A DNA stretch of 15,747 bases from RGIG6904 sp024680835 (GCA_024680835.1 JAILBP010000069.1:1-15747), one strand, 5' to 3'; numbered from the stretch's first letter, positions 6,527-15,193 are shown. Notes: generated from the letters alone by a model not told the origin. Numbers and translations: made by a program.

Positions 6527-9500
6527 ATGGCAACCGACTCATCGGCTAAAAAAACAACTTCAAACAGAGGAGGAAGCTCTACAGGTACAGGAAGATCAGG
6601 CAGGAGCAGTACTAAAGCAGGGACGAGATCCGGCACAAGATCCGGCACAAGAACTGTGGACAGAGCAGCGATAGCGAAACAGGACAGACTCAGGGATGAG
6701 ATAGTGTTTTTTGTGGTCCTGATGCTGTGTATATTGCTTTTTATAGCAAATCTCGGTATCGGAGGAAAGGTCAGCTACCTGATCAGTTCTTTGCTCTTTG
6801 GTCTTTTCGGGTTCATGTCCTATGTTTTTCCGGTGGTGCTTTTTGTGGTGATAGCATATGCCATATTGTCAAAATATGACCCAAAGAGCATAGAAAGCCC
6901 TACTTTCAGGATTATTGTGGGATGTTTTTTCTTCTTCGCGTTATGTGTTCTGTGTGAGCTTATCAAAGGAGGAGAGCTGAGCCCGGCGGCGGCATTCGGA
7001 GAGAGTTTTTCGGAGAGAAACGGCGGCGGATTCATGGGAGCGCTGGCATCTTATATTTTGATGCAGGCCTTCGGCCGTGTTGGCGCATTTATAATAGATA
7101 TCGCTTTTATACTCATATTGTTTATCCTCTTCACGGGAAAATCCATAGTGGCTTTCATCAAAAACAGCGGTCAGAAAATCTATGACGGTACCAGCGGTGT
7201 CAGGGAGGATCTGAGAGAGACTTACGAGGAAAACCGTCAGATCAGAAGAGAGAATCGTGAGGCCAGAAGGGAATATCAGGAACAGGAGCTGGCTGAGAGA
7301 AGACGTCAGAGAATGCAGCGTGTTGAGCTTACGGGGGTTACAACCGATACGCTCATAACCGCGGACAAGGCCAGACGCAATCCTGAAATGCACGAGCTAA
7401 GCGGAAATGTCCGTCTGTTAAATGAGAGCCACAGCCTTGAGCCTGTGAAGAAAGGTGAGGCGGTTGGCGGACTGAGCAGTGAAGCGTTGAAAGATGACGA
7501 GGAATTCAAGGTCAATGTTAGATATGTGGATGACAGTTACGACGGTGTGGAACCGCAGGAGGATGAATTCCACGGGGCCTTTGAACAGGAAGACCGTCAC
7601 AGAGGGCTTTATGACACAAGTCTGGGTGATGATAATGTCGCATTGTTTAAGAGAGGCAACCTGGAGGAGTCGGATTTCAGAAATGCAAATGCTTCCAATA
7701 ATACTGCCCCGGCCCCAAAGAAGGGTGAGGAACCGGAGAACCTGTACAACAGGGTGCTGAAGGTTGAACCGGTAAATCTGCAGGCACAGGTTGTAAATAC
7801 CACAAATGAGGAACCTGAGGTTTTGGACCTCTCCGGGTTGTCGGAGTCCAAGGCACAGAGAAACAAAAAGAAAAACTATGAGACTCCCGATCTCGACAGC
7901 ATGGATGATGGTATTTCCGGAGAGCGTTTCGGCTTCGGAGTTGATGTAGAAGAGAAGAGCGAGTTTAAGCCTGAGATTGTAGCACCGGTAAAAAAACCGG
8001 TAAATACGATGCCACGCGAAAAAACGGTCAATTCGGTTCCGGATGTACAGCCTGAGGAACAGGTTTCAGATACCACGGGCAAAGCGGATGAGGCAGTCGA
8101 TGACAAGCCGCATATGTCCGATACGACGGAGGAGAAACCCTATGTTTTCCCGCCTGTAAGTCTGTTAAAGAATCCGGATAAAAAGGCAAAGGGCGACTCA
8201 AAAGAGCATTTGGAGGAGACGGCCAAAAAGCTTGAGCAGACACTTGCAAATTTTGGTGTGAGAGCTACCATCACTGATGTTATCTGCGGACCTACGGTTA
8301 CAAGGTATGAGATACAGCCGGAGATGGGCGTGAAGGTTTCGAAGATTGTGAATCTTTCCGATGATATCAAGCTTAACCTTGCAGCAGCGGATATCCGTAT
8401 AGAGGCACCGATCCCCGGAAAACCCGCCATAGGTATAGAAGTTCCCAATAAAGAGGCCGTTCCCGTAATGTTCAGGGAACTGGTGGAGTCATACGAATTC
8501 AACGTGGACAAAGACAAAAAGAAGATCGCCTTCGCTGCAGGAAAGGATATCGGCGGCGATGTGATCATGGGCGATATCGCGAAGATGCCCCATCTGCTCA
8601 TAGCGGGTGCCACCGGATCCGGAAAGTCGGTATGTATCAATACGGTCATAATGTCCATACTGTACAGGGCAAAACCGGATGAAGTAAAGCTCATCATGAT
8701 CGATCCAAAGGTTGTGGAGCTTTCTGTATACAACGGAATACCACATCTTTTGATACCTGTGGTGACAGATCCCAAGAAAGCCAGCGGCGCACTGAATTGG
8801 GCTGTGGCGGAGATGGATGAGAGATACAGGATGTTTGCCGATTACGGAGTACGTGATATGGCAGGATTCAATGAGAGGGTTGCTGCTATCCCGGAGGGTA
8901 CGGAGGGCAGACCTGACAAGATGCCTCAGATAGTGGTGATCGTGGACGAGCTTGCTGATCTTATGATGGTGGCTCCGGGAGATGTGGAGAATGCCATATG
9001 CCGTCTGGCTCAGCTCGCAAGAGCGGCAGGTATACATCTTATCATCGCAACCCAGCGTCCTTCGGTGAATGTCATAACGGGTATAATAAAAGCCAACATG
9101 CCAAGCCGTATCGCATTCTCGGTATCCAGTCAGGTTGATTCACGTACAATCCTGGATTCGGGCGGAGCGGAGAAGCTTCTCGGCAAAGGTGATATGCTGT
9201 ACTATCCGCAGGGACTTACGAAACCACTTCGTGTTCAGGGCGCTTTCGTATCCGACGGAGAGGTTTCGGCGGTAGTTGATTTCCTGAAGGAGCATTGCGG
9301 CGAGACGGTATATGACCCGGGTATCAATGAGAAGATGGAGAGTCTGTCAAAGAACTCTTCGAATGCAGCGGGCAATGCCACTGCAGGAGCGGGTAACGGC
9401 GCCGCTTCCGACGGAAACGACGAGTATTTTATGGAATGCGGAAGATTGGTGGTCAGCTCGGGTAAAGCCTCCATCGGTACCTTCCAAAGAAAATTTAAGA

Positions 9501-9640
9501 TAGGCTTCAACAGAGCTGCCCGCATAATGGATCAGCTTGAGGAGGCCGGAGTAGTCAGCGGTGAAAACGGTACCAAGCCCAGAGAAGTATTGATGAGCGA
9601 GGAAGAGTTTGAGGAATATCTGGAGATGTACGGAGGTTGA
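6527..9640 (+). CDS. ftsK: DNA translocase FtsK/SpoIIIE
   Basis: This is a membrane-anchored ATPase that pumps double-stranded DNA, clearing chromosomes from the division septum or into the forespore. It has 1037 residues, longer than Bacillus SpoIIIE (about 790) because of its linker. The Ser/Thr/Arg-rich cytosolic start contains an RSGT repeat (36-43). About four to five membrane spans lie between 58 and 205. A highly charged Arg/Glu helix follows (225-265), then a long acidic, poorly conserved linker to about 560. The motor starts near 560: Walker A is GATGSGKS (694-701), Walker B is VVIVDELADL with D807/E808, followed by LARAAGIHLIIATQRPSV. The C-terminal winged-helix gamma domain (about 965-1030) has the KASIGTFQRKFKIGFNRAAR signature that reads polar DNA motifs. 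AGGCAGG lies nine bases before ATG 6527. Confidence 0.96.
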   Translation: MATDSSAKKTTSNRGGSSTGTGRSGRSSTKAGTRSGTRSGTRTVDRAAIAKQDRLRDEIVFFVVLMLCILLFIANLGIGGKVSYLISSLLFGLFGFMSYVFPVVLFVVIAYAILSKYDPKSIESPTFRIIVGCFFFFALCVLCELIKGGELSPAAAFGESFSERNGGGFMGALASYILMQAFGRVGAFIIDIAFILILFILFTGKSIVAFIKNSGQKIYDGTSGVREDLRETYEENRQIRRENREARREYQEQELAERRRQRMQRVELTGVTTDTLITADKARRNPEMHELSGNVRLLNESHSLEPVKKGEAVGGLSSEALKDDEEFKVNVRYVDDSYDGVEPQEDEFHGAFEQEDRHRGLYDTSLGDDNVALFKRGNLEESDFRNANASNNTAPAPKKGEEPENLYNRVLKVEPVNLQAQVVNTTNEEPEVLDLSGLSESKAQRNKKKNYETPDLDSMDDGISGERFGFGVDVEEKSEFKPEIVAPVKKPVNTMPREKTVNSVPDVQPEEQVSDTTGKADEAVDDKPHMSDTTEEKPYVFPPVSLLKNPDKKAKGDSKEHLEETAKKLEQTLANFGVRATITDVICGPTVTRYEIQPEMGVKVSKIVNLSDDIKLNLAAADIRIEAPIPGKPAIGIEVPNKEAVPVMFRELVESYEFNVDKDKKKIAFAAGKDIGGDVIMGDIAKMPHLLIAGATGSGKSVCINTVIMSILYRAKPDEVKLIMIDPKVVELSVYNGIPHLLIPVVTDPKKASGALNWAVAEMDERYRMFADYGVRDMAGFNERVAAIPEGTEGRPDKMPQIVVIVDELADLMMVAPGDVENAICRLAQLARAAGIHLIIATQRPSVNVITGIIKANMPSRIAFSVSSQVDSRTILDSGGAEKLLGKGDMLYYPQGLTKPLRVQGAFVSDGEVSAVVDFLKEHCGETVYDPGINEKMESLSKNSSNAAGNATAGAGNGAASDGNDEYFMECGRLVVSSGKASIGTFQRKFKIGFNRAARIMDQLEEAGVVSGENGTKPREVLMSEEEFEEYLEMYGG
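6626..6649 (+). repeat. 12-bp tandem repeat inside ftsK
   Basis: AGATCCGGCACA occurs twice back to back (6626-6637 and 6638-6649). It is in frame and encodes the repeated RSGT in the positively charged N-terminal tail of FtsK. A 12-base unit can expand or contract without a frameshift. Confidence 0.85.
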
Positions 9641-9645
9641 ATATG
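9632..9645 (+). promoter_or_regulatory. Ribosome binding site and start of folD, overlapping the ftsK stop
   Basis: GGAGG (9632-9636) lies inside the last ftsK codons and is six bases before ATG 9643. The in-frame TTG at 9637 touches the Shine-Dalgarno directly, with no spacer, so it is an unlikely start. The ftsK stop TGA (9638-9640) lies between the two, so folD is probably translated by ribosomes finishing ftsK. Confidence 0.7.
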
Positions 9646-10482
9646 CAGCTCATAGATGGAAAAGCAATATCGGCACAGATAAAAGATGAATTGAAGGCTG
9701 AGATCGAAAGCAGAAAAAGCAGGGGAGAGAAGATAAAATCTCTTGCGGTGATACAGGTTGGAAGCGATCCCGCATCCAGTGTGTATGTCAATAACAAAAA
9801 GAAAGCCTGCGAATACATAGGCTTCGGTTCAAAGAGCTTCTCTTTACCGGAGGAGACCACAGAGGACGAACTTCTGGCTATTATACACGATCTGAATGAG
9901 GATGATGATGTGGCAGGAATCCTGGTACAGTTACCTGTTCCGAAACATATCGATGAAGATAAGATACTGTTGGCCATCTCACCCTCGAAGGATGTGGACG
10001 GTTTTCACCCGCTCAATGTGGGAAATCTCTCAGTGGGAAGACCGGGCTTTGTATCCTGCACACCTGCCGGTATCATACAGCTGTTAAAGCGCAGCGGTAT
10101 CGAGATCTCCGGTAAAAAATGTGTTGTGGTGGGACGCAGTAATATCGTGGGCAAACCTATGGGTATGCTGATGCTCAGGGAGAACGCAACGGTTACCACA
10201 GCACACTCAAAGACTGCAGATCTCGCAGAGGTATGCAGACAGGCGGACATTCTGATTGTGGCCATGGGCAAGCCGAAGTTTATTACACATGAATATGTAA
10301 AAGAGGGGGCTGTGGTCATAGATGTCGGTATCCACAGACAGGAATCGGGTAAGCTCTGCGGAGATGTGGATTTTGATGATGTCTGCGAACATACGTCATT
10401 CATAACACCGGTTCCGGGTGGAGTAGGTCCCATGACTATAGCTATGCTGATGAACAATTGCGTATGGGGAATGGAGAGATAG
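9643..10482 (+). CDS. folD: Methylenetetrahydrofolate dehydrogenase / methenyltetrahydrofolate cyclohydrolase
   Basis: This bifunctional cytosolic enzyme interconverts 5,10-methylene-, methenyl- and 10-formyl-tetrahydrofolate with NADP, supplying one-carbon units for purines and formyl-Met and, in acetogenic metabolism, the Wood-Ljungdahl branch. The 279 residues match the family's usual 280-290. The catalytic Y48 and K52 lie in SSVYVNNKKKACEYIG. The active-site QLPVP is at 96-100 and KDVDGFHP at 116-123. The Rossmann part shows VVVGRSNIVGKPM (161-173) and ends with TPVPGGVGPMT. No key residue is missing. ATG 9643 is preferred over TTG 9637 because of the GGAGG spacing. The next gene starts three bases after the stop, so ftsK, folD and the zinc-ribbon gene probably share a transcript. 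Confidence 0.97.
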   Translation: MQLIDGKAISAQIKDELKAEIESRKSRGEKIKSLAVIQVGSDPASSVYVNNKKKACEYIGFGSKSFSLPEETTEDELLAIIHDLNEDDDVAGILVQLPVPKHIDEDKILLAISPSKDVDGFHPLNVGNLSVGRPGFVSCTPAGIIQLLKRSGIEISGKKCVVVGRSNIVGKPMGMLMLRENATVTTAHSKTADLAEVCRQADILIVAMGKPKFITHEYVKEGAVVIDVGIHRQESGKLCGDVDFDDVCEHTSFITPVPGGVGPMTIAMLMNNCVWGMER

Positions 10483-10485
10483 AAC

Positions 10486-11973
10486 ATGAAATGCTTTCAT
10501 TGCGGCGCAGAAATTGAAGATGGCAGTATAACATGCAGTCATTGTGGTAATCCTCTGGAAGTGATCACGGATATATTCAGTGATAACGAGGTGTTGGTGG
10601 AAGCACCGCCTCAGGAAGATACTTCCGATGATAATACCGGTGATGAAATAAAAAATCCGGTAGATGTATTATCGCCGGAAATGCAAGCAGAGTCTGATTC
10701 TTCTGAAGAAACGGATACAAAACCACAGAAAGATCCTGATATGATAGAGAAGAAGACTATGTATATCATATTAGGTATAGTGTCTGCTGTTTTCGTGGTG
10801 CTCCTGATCCTGATGGCTATATTCTGGAGAAAACCTGCTCCGGTAGAGGAAGTCGTGGTAGAGGAGACCGGGTATGATGATGTCGTAAAAATGATAGAGG
10901 ATGCACTGGCCCGGCAAAATTACGGTGATGCCATGGATTGCTGTGCGCAGGCGCTTACTTTTGGCGAATGTGATGAGTATTATATTTATAAATACTATCT
11001 TCGCATATACAATGAGATCGGTAATGAAAATAAAAGCCTGGAAACCCTTATGATGCTGAAGGGGTTTGCCTCTGATACCGGAAACGTCAATGATCTGACA
11101 GAATGGTATGAGGATCTGTTGAACATATATTCCGGAAGAAACGATACATACAACATCGGAGAGCTTATAAATGAGATAGAGGATTCGTTTGTGGGAATTG
11201 ACAAAAGCAGGCTGTTAAAACCATTCATTCCTGCGGAGCCTGTTTTTTCGGCTGTACCGAACCCTGCTTATCCCGGAGACAGAATATATATCAGCAGCCC
11301 GGACGGCAGCCATATCTTTATGGGAAAGGTTAGCAAAAAAGGCGGAAACGATACTTATCTTTCGCTGTATCACGGCGAAGGCTTACCGCTTAAATCCGGC
11401 AGAAACGAATATGTGGCCGTATGTGAAAATCAGTATGGTTTAAAAAGCAATACTGTCAATTTCTCATATGTTTTGAAGACTGTGTACAATGTGGATATGC
11501 CTGACATATCACCGGTAAGCGGAGAGTACAAGGAAGAGACTTTTGTGGAGATAGAGGTTCCCATCACCTTTAAGGCATATTATTGCTGGGATGGTGATCC
11601 GGATACGGAGTCGGATGAATATACAGAAAAGTTGGAAATGCTGGAAGGAAATCATGTCTTTTCCGCAATTCTGGTCGACATGTACGGAAATATCAGCAAA
11701 ATACAGAGGATGAATTATATTTATATTCCCGAAAAGGATCCGGAGGATGAAGAGGAAGAGATTCCGGAAGTATCCGAGACCGCCGGTAAGGACGAAGGCA
11801 AGGATAACAACGGCGGTACCAAGATCATAAAAGATGCTGATGATACACCGGTTTATCACGGCAATGTGAAAGAACCGGAAAAAGACGAGGACGAAGGTGA
11901 AGAGACGGGAGACGGGTACGACAATGACACTGTCTCAGGTAATGAAGCCGTTTCCGGAAATGCAGCATCATGA
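10486..11973 (+). CDS. Zinc-ribbon, single-span membrane protein with an extracytoplasmic domain; function unknown
   Basis: This 495-residue protein is of uncertain function. It begins with a four-cysteine zinc ribbon, CFHC (3-6) and CSHC (17-20). An acidic linker leads to one transmembrane helix (about 91-114, TMYIILGIVSAVFVVLL) followed by RK, which predicts the ribbon inside and the rest outside. Residues about 125-240 are helical and TPR-like (DALARQNYGDAMDCCAQAL). Residues about 250-400 look beta-rich. The stretch from PVSGEYKEETFVEIE through YYCWDGDPDTESDEYTEK to ILVDMYGNIS resembles the CHB_HEX_C-type repeats that often follow zinc ribbons and TPRs in Clostridia. The tail from about 405 is strongly acidic and ends with two VSGN motifs. 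It starts three bases after folD, with GGAGAG upstream. It could be an envelope sensor or scaffold, but that is a guess. Confidence 0.85.
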   Translation: MKCFHCGAEIEDGSITCSHCGNPLEVITDIFSDNEVLVEAPPQEDTSDDNTGDEIKNPVDVLSPEMQAESDSSEETDTKPQKDPDMIEKKTMYIILGIVSAVFVVLLILMAIFWRKPAPVEEVVVEETGYDDVVKMIEDALARQNYGDAMDCCAQALTFGECDEYYIYKYYLRIYNEIGNENKSLETLMMLKGFASDTGNVNDLTEWYEDLLNIYSGRNDTYNIGELINEIEDSFVGIDKSRLLKPFIPAEPVFSAVPNPAYPGDRIYISSPDGSHIFMGKVSKKGGNDTYLSLYHGEGLPLKSGRNEYVAVCENQYGLKSNTVNFSYVLKTVYNVDMPDISPVSGEYKEETFVEIEVPITFKAYYCWDGDPDTESDEYTEKLEMLEGNHVFSAILVDMYGNISKIQRMNYIYIPEKDPEDEEEEIPEVSETAGKDEGKDNNGGTKIIKDADDTPVYHGNVKEPEKDEDEGEETGDGYDNDTVSGNEAVSGNAAS

Positions 11974-11992
11974 TCTATCCATGATAATGAAA

Positions 11993-12219
11993 CGTTACTA
12001 TTCACAGCCACTTTACATACATTCTACAGGCTCGCCCTGACATCGGCAATCTGCTCAGCAAGCTGGCAGAATTGCCTTGTCGGGCTCTACTGCCGCTATC
12101 GCGGCTGCCTGTATCATGTATGTAAAGTGACTGATTCCAGTCAATATCATACAGACAGTCATATTTGCCAGCAAGCTGGCATATGCCAGTCTGTATGATA
12201 TTGGCTGTGAATAGTAACG
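11993..12219. repeat. 227-bp cloverleaf-like inverted-repeat element
   Basis: This element is bounded by an 18-bp perfect inverted repeat, CGTTACTATTCACAGCCA (11993-12010) against TGGCTGTGAATAGTAACG (12202-12219). Three arms fill the inside with no unpaired base between them. Arm 1 (12011-12127) closes with CTTTACATACAT / ATGTATGTAAAG, then TACAGGC / GCCTGTA, and branches into two hairpins. Arm 2 (12128-12143) is TGACTG-ATTC-CAGTCA. Arm 3 (12144-12201) closes with ATATCATACAGAC / GTCTGTATGATAT around a TGCCAGC-AA-GCTGGCA hairpin. The result is a complete four-way junction. TTTGTTTT (12221-12228) follows one base after the outer stem, so it may also end transcription from the zinc-ribbon gene. 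No clear target-site duplication is visible. It could be a MITE-like or REP-like mobile palindrome or a structured RNA. Confidence 0.85.
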
Positions 12220-12248
12220 GTTTGTTTTGAAAATACAGGAGACAGATT

Positions 12249-13169
12249 ATGTTTTTGAGTATATTGACAGCGGCCGAAGGGACGGAGACAACAGAGATTG
12301 ATATTGAAGAGATCACCGAAGCAGCGGCTGATTTCACCCAGGAAGCGGTTAAAAACCCCAGTGTGATCGCGGAGTACGCCAAAAAAGTGGCACCGGATAT
12401 TCTGAGCTTTCTTATCCACGTAGTGGTATGTCTGGTGGTATATCTTATATTTTCCAGGATCATAAAAGGTCTTGTGAAGCTGGTGAGAAAAGCCATGAAT
12501 AAAAAGGGCACCGAGGTCAGTGTCACGAATTTCGTGTGCTCTTTAATGCATTATGCTTTGCTGTTTTTGCTGGTGATGGTGCTGTTAGGAACCTTCGGTC
12601 TCTCCGGAACGCTGGTGGCGATCCTCGGATCTGTAGGTCTTACCGTGGGTCTCGCATTACAGGGAAGTCTGGCAAACTTTGCAGGAGGTGTTCTGATCAT
12701 ACTCTTAAAGCCTTTCCAGGTTGGAGATTACATTGAGAGCAAGGCCAGCGGCTGTGAGGGATCGGTTACCGATATCAGTTTGTTTTACACGAAGCTTTGC
12801 ACTGTGGATAACAGGCTTGTGGTACTGCCAAACGGTGCATTGTCCAATTCAAACATTGTCAATTACAACAAGCTGGGCACGAGGATGCTGAACCTTACAT
12901 TTGATATTTCATACGGTTCGGATCTCGCACTTGCCAAGGCTATACTCACAGAGATCGCCAATAAGGACGAGGCTGTACTGCAGGAGGAGGCAAAGACCGT
13001 ATTTGTGTCGGAGCTTCGGGATTCATCCGTAAGACTTGGCTTCCGTGTGTATGTAAAGGCGGCGGATTACTGGACCTCAATGTGGCGTATCACTGAGAAT
13101 GTGAAGCTGGCATTTGACGAGAGGGGCATTTCAATACCCTTCCCACAGTTGGATGTACACACAAAGTGA
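12249..13169 (+). CDS. mscS: MscS-type small-conductance mechanosensitive channel
   Basis: This inner-membrane channel opens under membrane tension to release solutes during osmotic downshock. The 306 residues are close to the E. coli MscS length (286). The start is short and acidic (EGTETTEIDIEEITEAAADF). Hydrophobic spans lie at about 50-72 and 95-118, and the pore-lining TM3 at about 120-150 is Gly/Ala-rich (LGSVGLTVGLALQGSLANFAGG). It is followed by the conserved LLKPFQVGDYIE (152-163). The beta domain carries RLVVLPNGALSNSNIVNY (189-206), and the C-terminus has the family's PFPQLDVH. ATG 12249 is preceded by AGGAGA (12237-12242) with six bases of spacing. It starts 29 bases after the cloverleaf element. 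The stop is followed by only 56 bases before the ABC-F gene. Confidence 0.94.
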   Translation: MFLSILTAAEGTETTEIDIEEITEAAADFTQEAVKNPSVIAEYAKKVAPDILSFLIHVVVCLVVYLIFSRIIKGLVKLVRKAMNKKGTEVSVTNFVCSLMHYALLFLLVMVLLGTFGLSGTLVAILGSVGLTVGLALQGSLANFAGGVLIILLKPFQVGDYIESKASGCEGSVTDISLFYTKLCTVDNRLVVLPNGALSNSNIVNYNKLGTRMLNLTFDISYGSDLALAKAILTEIANKDEAVLQEEAKTVFVSELRDSSVRLGFRVYVKAADYWTSMWRITENVKLAFDERGISIPFPQLDVHTK

Positions 13170-13225
13170 GCTTTTGATAAATGCTTACGTTAGTTACGCG
13201 CAGGATTAGGTAATACAGGTATTTT

Positions 13226-15136
13226 ATGGTACTTTCATGTCAAAATATCTCTATCTCCCTCGGCGGAGAAGAGATCATCAAAAAGGCGGATTTTCATATA
13301 GAGGAGAGGGAAAAGGCTGCCCTTGTGGGTATTAACGGCGCAGGTAAATCCACTCTCTTAAAGATCATAACAGGTGAGCTTAACGCCGACAGCGGCGTTG
13401 TATCAGTCACAAAGAATAAAAAGATCGGGTATCTGGCACAGTATCAGAATGCAGAGAAAGATAAGACTCTCTTCGAAAACGTTCTCGAGGGAAAAAGGGA
13501 GCTGATCGACATGGAAAACGAGCTGTTATCCATGGAAGAGAGGATGAGCAGTCTGAACGGTTCACAGCTTGATGAGCTTATGGAAAAATATCACACTCTG
13601 TCCGATGAGTTTCATAACAGGGGCGGAGGTTTTTACAAAAGCTCAGTCACCGGCCTCTTAAAGGGTCTTGGGTTTGATGAGAGCGAGTTTGAAAAGCCCA
13701 TGCATGATTTCTCGGGAGGACAGAATACAAGGGCTGCAATGGCAAGACTCTTAGCTGAGGAGCCGGATATACTGCTGTTGGACGAGCCCACAAACCACCT
13801 GGATTTCGCTTCGGTGGTGTTTTTGGAGAACTATCTGAAAGCTTATAACGGTGCGGTCATATTGGTGAGTCATGACAGGTATTTTCTGGATCGTATCGTC
13901 ACCAAGGTGGTGGAGATCTTCATGAAGGAGACCTATACTTACTCCGGGGATTACACTGCCTTTCAAAAGAAAAAAGAGGAGATCAGGAACGCAAAGATGC
14001 GGGAATATCTCAATCAGCGCAGGATGATAGAGCATCAGGAAGCCGTCATTGAAAAGCTCTCTTCATTTAACAGGGAGAAATCCATCAAAAGAGCTGAGAG
14101 CCGCAAGAAAATGTTGGATAAGATCGAACGAATAGATGCTCCCGTTGAGGAGAATACGGATATGCGTCTTGTTCTGACACCGGATATAGAGAGCGGAACG
14201 GATGTGCTGACGGTGGAGGCTCTGTCAAAGTCCTTCGGACAAAAACACATTTTTGATAACGTAGGTTTTGAGATCAAAAAAGGTGACCGCATTGCGCTGA
14301 TAGGCGAAAACGGTACAGGGAAGAGTACGATATTAAAGATCATCAATAAGGTGTTGAACGCGGATTCGGGACGGTTCATACTGGGTACCAATGTGCATGT
14401 GGGATATTACGATCAGGAACAGCAGCTTTTAGATGACGAGCTGACGGTTTTTGATGAGATCGCGGATTCATATCCCGATATGACCCAGACCAGGATACGC
14501 AACACTCTGGCTGCATTTCTTTTTACCGGAGATGATGTTTTCAAGAAGGTGGGGGATCTTTCCGGAGGTGAGAGGGGAAGGCTTTCGCTGTGCAGACTCA
14601 TGTTGTCAGAGGCCAATTTCCTGATACTGGATGAGCCTACAAACCACCTGGATGTCAACAGCATTGAGATTTTGGAGAACGCCTTGCGTTCATACACGGG
14701 CACGGTGCTTTTTGTAAGCCATGACAGATATTTTGTAAACCGGGTTTCAACGGGGATATTGGAGCTTGCAGGCGGAAAGATAAGGTATTTCGGCGGTGAT
14801 TACGATTATTACCTGGGAGAAAAGGAAAAGCTTGCCGGGACCTGCGCGGGGAGACCGGGCGATGCTAAGATAAACCTTTCCGAAAAGGAGAAGGCTAGAC
14901 AGGACTGGGCAGAGCAGAAACAGGCGGCTGCGGAAAAAAAGAAAAAAGAACGCCAGCTCAAGGCGGTGGAAGAGGAGATCGAAAGGCTGGAGTCCAAAAA
15001 AGAGGAGCTTATGGAAAGAACCAATGATCCGGCGCTTGCCACAAACTCTGCAGGTCTCAATGAACTCTTCGCGCAGATCGCAGATACGGAAAAAAGCCTT
15101 GAAGAGCTGTACTCACAGTGGGAAGAGCTGGCATAA
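13226..15136 (+). CDS. ABC-F family ATPase (ribosome-associated, no membrane domain)
   Basis: This cytosolic protein carries two ABC domains in one chain of 636 residues. ABC1 has Walker A GINGAGKST (35-43), signature FSGGQ and Walker B ILLLDEPTNHLD, ending in VSHDRYFLD. A charged linker of about 90 residues follows (TYSGDYTAFQKKKEEIR onward), the P-site tRNA interaction motif region of ABC-F proteins. ABC2 has Walker A GENGTGKST (360-368), signature LSGGERGR, Walker B FLILDEPTNHLD and VSHDRYFVN. The Lys/Glu-rich C-terminal coiled coil (about 555-636) resembles Uup/YdiF. All ATPase motifs are intact and there are no transmembrane segments, so it is not a transporter. ABC-F proteins relieve ribosome stalling or protect ribosomes from antibiotics. 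Length and architecture fit a housekeeping type, but sequence alone does not exclude a resistance role. The ribosome binding site before ATG 13226 is weak. Confidence 0.93.
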   Translation: MVLSCQNISISLGGEEIIKKADFHIEEREKAALVGINGAGKSTLLKIITGELNADSGVVSVTKNKKIGYLAQYQNAEKDKTLFENVLEGKRELIDMENELLSMEERMSSLNGSQLDELMEKYHTLSDEFHNRGGGFYKSSVTGLLKGLGFDESEFEKPMHDFSGGQNTRAAMARLLAEEPDILLLDEPTNHLDFASVVFLENYLKAYNGAVILVSHDRYFLDRIVTKVVEIFMKETYTYSGDYTAFQKKKEEIRNAKMREYLNQRRMIEHQEAVIEKLSSFNREKSIKRAESRKKMLDKIERIDAPVEENTDMRLVLTPDIESGTDVLTVEALSKSFGQKHIFDNVGFEIKKGDRIALIGENGTGKSTILKIINKVLNADSGRFILGTNVHVGYYDQEQQLLDDELTVFDEIADSYPDMTQTRIRNTLAAFLFTGDDVFKKVGDLSGGERGRLSLCRLMLSEANFLILDEPTNHLDVNSIEILENALRSYTGTVLFVSHDRYFVNRVSTGILELAGGKIRYFGGDYDYYLGEKEKLAGTCAGRPGDAKINLSEKEKARQDWAEQKQAAAEKKKKERQLKAVEEEIERLESKKEELMERTNDPALATNSAGLNELFAQIADTEKSLEELYSQWEELA

Positions 15137-15193
15137 TACCGGATGATAAGTCTTTTTACAGATGATGCACACAGATGACGGAGGCTTGATGAT

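Noticed and set aside
8140..8775. 211-codon minus-strand open frame inside ftsK
   Set aside because: It is fully antisense to the conserved FtsK motor region and its Ser/Ile/Pro-rich product is typical of a shadow frame.
9637..9642. TTG start for folD
   Set aside because: The GGAGG ends directly at this codon, leaving no spacer, while ATG 9643 has six bases and starts with the usual MQLIDGKAIS.
11993..12219. Retron or group II intron RNA
   Set aside because: There is no reverse transcriptase gene in the window and no recognisable retron or intron domain V feature; the symmetric perfect stems fit a palindromic repeat better.
12002..12526. 174-codon open frame on the minus strand across the cloverleaf and the mscS start
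   Set aside because: It runs through the inverted-repeat element and antisense to mscS, has no ribosome binding site that I can see, and gives a sequence of no recognisable family.
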